The translations under genes and the position numbers were made by a program. Below are positions 44,327 to 47,872 of a stretch of 47,872 nt of DNA, piece by piece. Numbering within the stretch: the stretch's first letter is position 1; each line of letters starts with the position of its first letter. The notes beneath the pieces are model-generated. The model did no database searches. It was not told the DNA's origin and saw only the letters and a program-made list of their open reading frames with translations. The stretch is from NCBI GenBank assembly GCA_947305735.1, contig CAMZEO010000006.1, forward strand, positions 1-47,872, read 5' to 3'. The stretch comes from an uncultured Planctomycetales bacterium (GTDB lineage Bacteria > Planctomycetota > Planctomycetia > Pirellulales > Thermoguttaceae).

Positions 44327-45298
44327 ATGCTGGTGTTTTACAACGGTAAAAAGTATAATTTTACGGCGCGGGAAATCATTGAACTCGTCAAGAACGGACG
44401 TTTTTCGCCAGACACGGAAGTTGAATACAAGGGGACGATTCACCGACTAAGGGAGTTTAAAGAAATCAAAAAATACTTCAAAAACGTCGATGAATCTCAA
44501 GTCGAGCCCGAGCATGACGACGGCGGCGCGACGGTAAACGAGACGTCCAAAGTCGCGCCAAGGGACGAAATTACGCCGCCCCCGCCGACCGAAAACGACG
44601 GCGCGCGAGACGTCGACGTTTTTCTTAACGTCGAAAAAGCCAAACGAAAAAAGATCGTTGTCGTCGTCGCGTCGTGTTTGGGCGTCGTCGCGCTCCTGAC
44701 CGGGATATTGGCGCTAATTTTGACTACGGGCGACAAGTCCTCTCGGCGTCCGAATTTAACGGCTAAATCCGACGTCGCCAACGGTACGAACGACGCGAAT
44801 AAAAAATCAAAACCTAAAATCAGTAAAAAAGCTTCGCTCTTCGAATTAAAAGATTCCGATGATTTTGCGGAAATCGTTAAAACAAGAGACGTCAAAGAGT
44901 TATCTGCGGCAGCGCATGATTTCATGTTGCTCGGAAGCATAACGTTAGATTCGTGTTGCGATTTAACATACGATACCTGGAACGACGCCATTGACAAAAG
45001 TCTCGATTTTAATCTCGCGCTTCGTTTACTCAATTTTGACGAAGATTTCCGTGAAAAAATCTCGGAAAGCAAAAAGAATCAGGAACGAGTCGCCGCCATT
45101 ATGAAAGCGCTCAAAGACAAACCTAGAAAAGATCAAAAACTATACGAATTACTTTTAGAACAGTATCAGGTATTCATAAAATACACGAGGCTCGCCACCG
45201 ACCCTTCCGGTTCGTTGCTCGAGTATGGAAGAAACTGCGTCCAAACGCGATCCGAATTTTCGGACAACGAACAAATGTTGAAGCTGTATCTGGAGTGA
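44327..45298 (+). CDS. Single-pass membrane protein with GYF_2-like N-terminus
   Basis: A 323-residue protein. Residues 1-50 (MLVFYNGKKYNFTAREIIEL, VKNGRFSPDTEVEYKG) resemble the GYF_2 domain, which starts with a short aromatic strand and a PVS-like helix and often precedes a transmembrane segment. Acidic Pro-rich linker 55-100, one membrane helix at about 110-133, a polar Lys/Asn linker, then a helical C-terminal domain (about 165-323) not recognised. I chose the ATG at 44327 because GGAG precedes it; the track start is a TTG. The codon use is less CpG-rich than its neighbours. The function is unknown; a protein-interaction role for the GYF part is inference. Confidence 0.65.
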   Translation: MLVFYNGKKYNFTAREIIELVKNGRFSPDTEVEYKGTIHRLREFKEIKKYFKNVDESQVEPEHDDGGATVNETSKVAPRDEITPPPPTENDGARDVDVFLNVEKAKRKKIVVVVASCLGVVALLTGILALILTTGDKSSRRPNLTAKSDVANGTNDANKKSKPKISKKASLFELKDSDDFAEIVKTRDVKELSAAAHDFMLLGSITLDSCCDLTYDTWNDAIDKSLDFNLALRLLNFDEDFREKISESKKNQERVAAIMKALKDKPRKDQKLYELLLEQYQVFIKYTRLATDPSGSLLEYGRNCVQTRSEFSDNEQMLKLYLE

Positions 45299-45448
45299 CG
45301 AACGTTTGAAGAACAGCCCGCAAATCTGAAGAAAACGCGTATTCCCGACGCCCGCGAACTACCGATCGCCCGCGTTCGTCGTCAAAGCAAAATCGGTTTT
45401 TATGAGAAAACGCGTTTCTCGTCGAGTTAAGAAAAAACCGCTATGGAT

Positions 45449-45486
45449 CGCGTCAAGTCTCGCAAGATCCCGCGAGACTTGACGCG
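45449..45486. terminator. 15-bp hairpin between convergent genes
   Basis: CGCGTCAAGTCTCGC and GCGAGACTTGACGCG form a perfect stem with an 8-nt loop. Plus tail is CGTTTTC; minus has a T-run about 12 nt away. It probably serves both converging transcripts. Confidence 0.6.
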
Positions 45487-45519
45487 CGTTTTCGGCGACT
45501 CCACCGCGCGGATCCGAGG

Positions 45520-46776
45520 TCAGTCGGCGGCGCCCTCGCGATCCCCCAAATACCGTTCCCAAGCCGCTTGCGCCAACTTCGCGCCGGCTTCGCGACATTC
45601 TTTCAACACTTCCGCCGTCGGACGTTGTTTCGCCTTAATCGGCTTTTCGGTCAGCGCGGGATACTTTAGCGTTTCAAGCGATTTCTGAATCATTTCGGGA
45701 CCTCCGATTCCCCAGCCGAAGGAGCCGAACGCCAACGCGGTCTTTTCTCGGAACTTCAGTCCCTGAAAATACGCGAGCGCGGCGGCCATAGCGGGCATGA
45801 CGCAGGCGTTAAGCGTCGCGCTGCCGAAAGCGACGGCGGCCGCGTCGAGCGCTTCGGCGGCGATTCGCGTCAGCGTGGTCTTGCGCGCGCGCATAAGCTG
45901 AACGTCGAGCGTCGGTTCGTTCGGATTCTCTTTCGCGAGCTTCCGACCGTATTCGGCCGCGCCGGCGTAGATTTCTTCCGCCATCAATTCCGTGCTTTGC
46001 CACATCGTGTCGTAGATAATCAGGACCTTCGGCGCGTATTTACCGGACGCCCACGCCGTATACGCTTTCATGAGTTCGGCGATGCGCGAGCGCCACATGA
46101 TCCCATGCGCGGGGGCGATCAGCTCGATATCGAGCGTCGCCGCCGTTTTGAGCGTCGCGAGAACCTGACGTCCGTAAGGCGCGACGATGTTCGCGTAGTA
46201 GCTCTTGGCTTCCTCGAGAATCTTCGCGAGATTGTATTCGTCGTCAAATCGTTCCGACGTCGCGATATGCTGTCCAAACGCGTCGTTTGAGAATAGTATC
46301 TTTTCCTCGGGCATATAGGCGACCGTCGATTCCGGCCAGTGAACCATCGGAACGTTCGCAAACGTCAGCGACCGCTTGCCCAACGACAGCGTTTCGCCGT
46401 TCTCGACGATCTGAAATTTCCACGAAGAAACGTCGAAGAACCCCGCGAGCGCGTCTTTGCATTTCGCGTTGCAGACGACGGTAGCGTTTGGACACGCCTC
46501 GACCATCGCCGGAAGCGAGCCCGCATGGTCAAGCTCCGCGTGGAGGCAGACCAAATAGTCGACTTTATCCAAGTCGACAAGCGAAGAGACGTTCCGTTTA
46601 AGTTGAGAGGCAAAAGGCGCTTTAACCGTGTCGACGAGCGCGACCTTTTTATCCCGAATCAGGTACGCGTTGTAGGTTGCGCCAAGACGCGTGTCGTAGC
46701 TGTGAAAATCGCGAACATTGTAGTCGACGTATCCGACCTGATCGACTCCGGGACGTAATTCCGTCGTTAAATTCAT
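45520..46776 (-). CDS. Flavodiiron protein (A-type flavoprotein)
   Basis: Reduces oxygen to water or nitric oxide to nitrous oxide in anaerobes. The 418-residue product has a metallo-beta-lactamase domain with a complete di-iron site: H79, E81, D83 and H84 (HAELDH), H146, D165 (FSNDAFGQH) and H224 (APAHGIMW). A flavodoxin domain follows (IIYDTMWQSTELMAEEIY). There is no rubredoxin fusion, so an external electron donor is needed. I start at 46776 (MNLTTELRPG) because AAGGAG precedes it; the long track extension is spurious. It lies 28 bp after the acyltransferase gene and may share its transcript. Confidence 0.93.
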   Translation of the reverse strand: MNLTTELRPGVDQVGYVDYNVRDFHSYDTRLGATYNAYLIRDKKVALVDTVKAPFASQLKRNVSSLVDLDKVDYLVCLHAELDHAGSLPAMVEACPNATVVCNAKCKDALAGFFDVSSWKFQIVENGETLSLGKRSLTFANVPMVHWPESTVAYMPEEKILFSNDAFGQHIATSERFDDEYNLAKILEEAKSYYANIVAPYGRQVLATLKTAATLDIELIAPAHGIMWRSRIAELMKAYTAWASGKYAPKVLIIYDTMWQSTELMAEEIYAGAAEYGRKLAKENPNEPTLDVQLMRARKTTLTRIAAEALDAAAVAFGSATLNACVMPAMAAALAYFQGLKFREKTALAFGSFGWGIGGPEMIQKSLETLKYPALTEKPIKAKQRPTAEVLKECREAGAKLAQAAWERYLGDREGAAD

Positions 46777-46804
46777 CGTAAAGAACTCCTTATCCATAAT
46801 TATT

Positions 46805-47872
46805 TTAAACGCGCAGGAACTTGCCTCGGCGCCAGAAATCCCATAGGATAACCCAAATGAGCGCGACGGCCAGAGAATGAATCGTAAATTGGTACCAGAC
46901 GCCAAGATACTGTTCGAGACCGAAGCAAACCCAGCCGACGATTTGATCGAAGTGAAGCAAGTGCGAAAGCATATACGCCGCGATCGCGTTCGTTCCGAAA
47001 ACAACTAGGAACGTTTTCAAGCCCGGTATCTTCCAGATATCGAAGACCGCGTAGCATAACGCCAATAACAACAAGCTGATTCCGGACGCGTGCAGAACCA
47101 TCGACGACGTCCAGATATGCTTAATGATCGGACAATAGAAGGGCGACGTTTCCGGAAGCGAATTCCAAAATCTGCCGAGTAGAAGACAAACTGCGCCAAA
47201 GACGACCAGAAGAGCGCACGCCTGCCACTGCGCGAGTCGGCGCCCGGCGACGTCCTCTTTAGGAAGCTTCTGGAGTTTTTCCCGCGTCGCATAGAGCAAG
47301 TCGCCGCCAAGCATACCCGATATCGCGGTCGCGACGAACGTCAGCGAACTGAATATCCACGCGTACTGATAGCCCGGCGCGAAGACGACTTCGCCCGCAT
47401 TGTTCACTTCCGCGCAGTCCATTGTTCTTCCGAGAACGCGGCAGTCGATCCAATAGGCGAGGTTCGTTCCTTCGGCGTAACTGCCGCCTCCGCATCCGCG
47501 CGCGGTAATCCAGTTCATCGTCCATTCGGTCAGCCCTTCGGTCTCGCCGGAACCGCCGACCTTGATATATTTCATTCCCGCCCAAAACGCGAGCAACAGG
47601 GCGACGAACAAGCCCCGTTGAGCCCATTTCGGGAGATAAAGATACGCGACGCAGGCGAATAAGTATCCGACCGCGATCGACTGAAGCGTGTTCGAGAACA
47701 ATCTGAATTTTTCCGGATCGAGCGTCAGAAGTTGCCCCTGAACCGCCATGCCGAAAATCCACAAAACAACGACGCGTCGGATAATGCGGAACCAAAGCCG
47801 CCGCCAGCGTTTGTCTTCGCCTTTGATATATCGCGAGAGGGAGAACGGAATCGCCGCGCCCGCCATGAACAC
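46805..47872 (-). CDS. DUF5009/NagX-like acyltransferase, 5'-truncated by the window end
   Basis: The first 355 visible residues of a multi-pass membrane protein; the apparent start is the codon at the window edge and the gene continues beyond it. FMAGAAIPFSLSRYIK is the typical early segment of heparan-alpha-glucosaminide N-acetyltransferase-like (HGSNAT/NagX, DUF5009) proteins. About seven hydrophobic helices follow, with a Cys/Gly-rich loop (ARGCGGGSYAEG, then a WIDCRVLG segment) and GTNAIAAYMLSHL near the end. Such proteins move acetyl groups to amino sugars at the membrane, which would help in recycling glycans. The exact substrate is unknown. Confidence 0.8.
   Translation of the reverse strand: MFMAGAAIPFSLSRYIKGEDKRWRRLWFRIIRRVVVLWIFGMAVQGQLLTLDPEKFRLFSNTLQSIAVGYLFACVAYLYLPKWAQRGLFVALLLAFWAGMKYIKVGGSGETEGLTEWTMNWITARGCGGGSYAEGTNLAYWIDCRVLGRTMDCAEVNNAGEVVFAPGYQYAWIFSSLTFVATAISGMLGGDLLYATREKLQKLPKEDVAGRRLAQWQACALLVVFGAVCLLLGRFWNSLPETSPFYCPIIKHIWTSSMVLHASGISLLLLALCYAVFDIWKIPGLKTFLVVFGTNAIAAYMLSHLLHFDQIVGWVCFGLEQYLGVWYQFTIHSLAVALIWVILWDFWRRGKFLRV

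Overview
The window looks like chromosomal DNA from a planctomycete (Planctomycetota), probably an anaerobic or host-associated relative of Pirellulales. The strongest clues are a DUF1559 prepilin-like protein with an H-X9-DG tail, two short transthyretin-like lipoproteins beside it, a short second SecA, a DciA-gyrB pair, a lone FlgM, a large K+-dependent-type membrane pyrophosphatase and a secreted Cys/Pro-rich repeat protein. A flavodiiron protein, a split-Soret-type dihaem cytochrome and an L-aspartate oxidase suggest life with little oxygen. An Rpn-type nuclease and a BspA-type leucine-rich-repeat protein are common in gut-associated bacteria. The taxonomic and lifestyle placement is inference. 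The DNA is CpG-rich, so long open frames occur antisense to many real genes; I treated these as shadows.

Layout. 1-3.7 kb (minus): dciA, gyrB and the start of a TPR protein. 4.0-6.7 kb: miaA, a convergent lipoprotein and an FtsQ-like POTRA membrane protein. 6.8-7.6 kb: flgM and a gene-free stretch holding a palindrome and a hairpin. 7.6-13.1 kb (minus): dapB, then rpmE with its own promoter, long leader and terminator, then prfA-prmC-accB-accC. 13.2-18.1 kb: a LysR regulator divergent from a cytochrome-nadB pair, then a lipoprotein with a hairpin leader. 18.5-21.2 kb: two transthyretin-like lipoproteins and a DUF1559 protein. 21.4-26.6 kb: Rpn-type nuclease, hppA, a leucine-rich-repeat gene and a remnant of a second one. 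27.1-33.6 kb (plus): secA2, purA, a secreted ADP-ribosylglycohydrolase and the Cys-rich protein. 33.9-44.0 kb: serC on minus, then tex, a FabH-like synthase, argH, an RluD-family synthase, an alpha/beta hydrolase and moxR on plus. 44.3-47.9 kb: a GYF-like membrane protein, a flavodiiron protein and a truncated DUF5009/NagX-like acyltransferase.

Working together. Most genes are housekeeping: replication (gyrB, dciA), translation (rpmE, prfA, prmC, miaA, rluD), fatty-acid synthesis (accB, accC, fabH-like), amino acids (dapB, serC, argH), NAD and purines (nadB, purA), secretion (secA2). Accessory interest lies in the cytochrome-nadB pair, the pyrophosphatase with a large extracytoplasmic insertion, and the Cys-rich protein behind the best promoter in the window. 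I found no tRNA, rRNA, CRISPR array or transposase gene.
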